A stretch of 64,000 bases of DNA from Balanoglossus misakiensis (taxonomy: Eukaryota > Hemichordata). Position 1 is the first letter of the stretch. Every line of letters starts with the position of its first letter. The stretch spans positions 11,408,001 through 11,472,000 of the forward strand of contig CM082594.2 of NCBI GenBank assembly GCA_040954595.2, in the 5' to 3' direction. The translations under genes were made by a program, and so were the position numbers. Shown in pieces: positions 62,921 to 64,000 of the stretch. Below the pieces are notes generated by a model. The model was not told where the DNA came from and searched no databases. It saw only the letters and a list, made by a program, of their open reading frames with translations.

Positions 62921-62938
62921 CCCCCCCCCCCCCCCCCC
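62921..62938. repeat. poly-C run
   Basis: Eighteen consecutive C. A G(12) run follows at 63132-63143. Confidence 0.95.
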
Positions 62939-64000
62939 TGAAATGGACATCAAAACAACTCCCTCTATAGTCAAGATTGGGTACATTTCCTGTAGATGTT
63001 CATTTCTGGCTGTGACAAATCAATTTCAACAGTTTTGCAAAAACCATCGATGAGTATGGCATTACGTACATACATACATAGTTACATACATCCATATAAT
63101 GTGCAGCAAAAACCAAATAGGAGCTAAGAATGGGGGGGGGGGGTTATCTGGTAACCTCTGACCTTTGACCTTCTGGTTTTCTAAAACAATACTCAAATAG
63201 CTTTTTATGACACTTTAAACAAGGAACAAAATTGCATTTAATATTGGCTACCAGTTAGGGTCTCCTATCAACAACAATCGCCATATCTCTTTCCATTCAT
63301 TTTACAATTAATATATTAATTCTGTGTTTTCTTTATATATACAATGATTTATAAAAGGTGCATTTAACCTATGCATTTCATTGCACAAGTAAATAAAAAA
63401 AAAACACGAAAAAAATGAAAGCAGAAAGCTGTCACAAACGACAGCGAAACAACCGCTTGGTAAATAGTTAAAACACACAGCTGTGAGAAGCGGTGACAAA
63501 CTCCACTATTGTTACTGAATGAAAAGTCCACAGTGTAAGAGAGAGAGAGAGGCCTTTCCAAGGCCTTCTAAAAGTAGCTGTGTCATTCAGCAGAGAGGCA
63601 CATATCATAATTACACTACCTTAATGTGTACCTTCACAATCACATCTACACCTTGATTTCTTGCGGCTATTTCCACAAATTGTTCATATTTTATTTCCTA
63701 ATGCCGAAAATGAGATAAATTTTCTTCTGGGGAAAAGGTTAATATGGCACAAATAAAATAAAATGGAATCGAAAGAAATGATTTAGCCTTATTTGAGTAT
63801 CAAGTAAAGATAAAATGTACAGTCATAAATTTGACTACAGACTGAAAATTTAGTTTTGTATTTTTCTCTGTCTCTCTGATGCTGATGTATGAAATACTAA
63901 AATATAATTGCCTTTACTAATTTCTTCCATTTATGAACCAGACTTCAAAATTTTAATCACTATTTTTTTACTAAAAAAATATAAAATAATAATGGTACAG
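62939..64000. other. non-coding right end of window
   Basis: AT-rich with a G(12) run at 63132-63143, CATA units near 63068-63090 and a short GA repeat at 63539-63551. No coding exon recognised. Confidence 0.45.

Overview
The window reads as genomic DNA of a marine invertebrate deuterostome. Amphioxus (Branchiostoma) is my first guess and a hemichordate the second. The evidence is compact multi-exon genes with GT-AG introns, AT-rich intergenic DNA, full-length animal gene families, and single-copy representatives of families that vertebrates carry in several copies. Species assignment is inference. All recognised genes lie on the minus strand, head to tail, so the 5' end of each gene is at its higher coordinate.

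Layout. (1) 274-1138: first three exons of a WSC-domain-type Golgi sulfotransferase, running off the left edge. (2) 2450-7786: a complete 16-exon AFG3L2-type mitochondrial m-AAA protease, 775 aa. (3) 9707-20028: a complete 15-exon MAP2/MAP4/tau-family protein, 679 aa, with 14 PGGG-type tubulin-binding repeats plus a terminal half repeat. Most repeats are encoded by interchangeable 96-nt, phase-0 exons. (4) Three tandem essential (alkali) myosin light-chain genes at 23495-25761, 27871-29999 and 31385-35430. They share intron positions, including an intron directly after the ATG. The third has two alternative terminal coding exons. (5) 40558-49835: an R3H-SUZ RNA-binding protein of the R3HDM1/R3HDM2/ARPP21 family, at least 1209 aa, whose first exon or exons were not found. 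(6) 49836-64000: about 14 kb that is mostly non-coding, probably 5' introns and upstream sequence of the R3HDM gene, with microsatellites, X-box-like palindromes and one unexplained coding-like exon at 56563-56807.

I assembled the gene models by hand from conserved protein motifs, GT/AG sites and reading phase. In every complete model all exon phases close to one open frame. Transcription starts, 5' UTR exons and polyA sites are tentative.

Main points of interest. The order tau/MAP - essential myosin light chain - R3HDM matches paired linkages kept on several human chromosomes (MAP2-MYL1, MAP4-MYL3, MAPT-MYL4, R3HDM2-MYL6), so this looks like a pre-duplication proto-paralogon. The tau-family protein has an unusually long modular repeat array. 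The third light-chain gene has alternative C-termini. A 460-bp non-autonomous DNA transposon with 156-bp terminal inverted repeats (one mismatch) and a 9-bp target duplication lies at 38210-38669. Five perfect CRE palindromes cluster between 19.4 and 25.7 kb.
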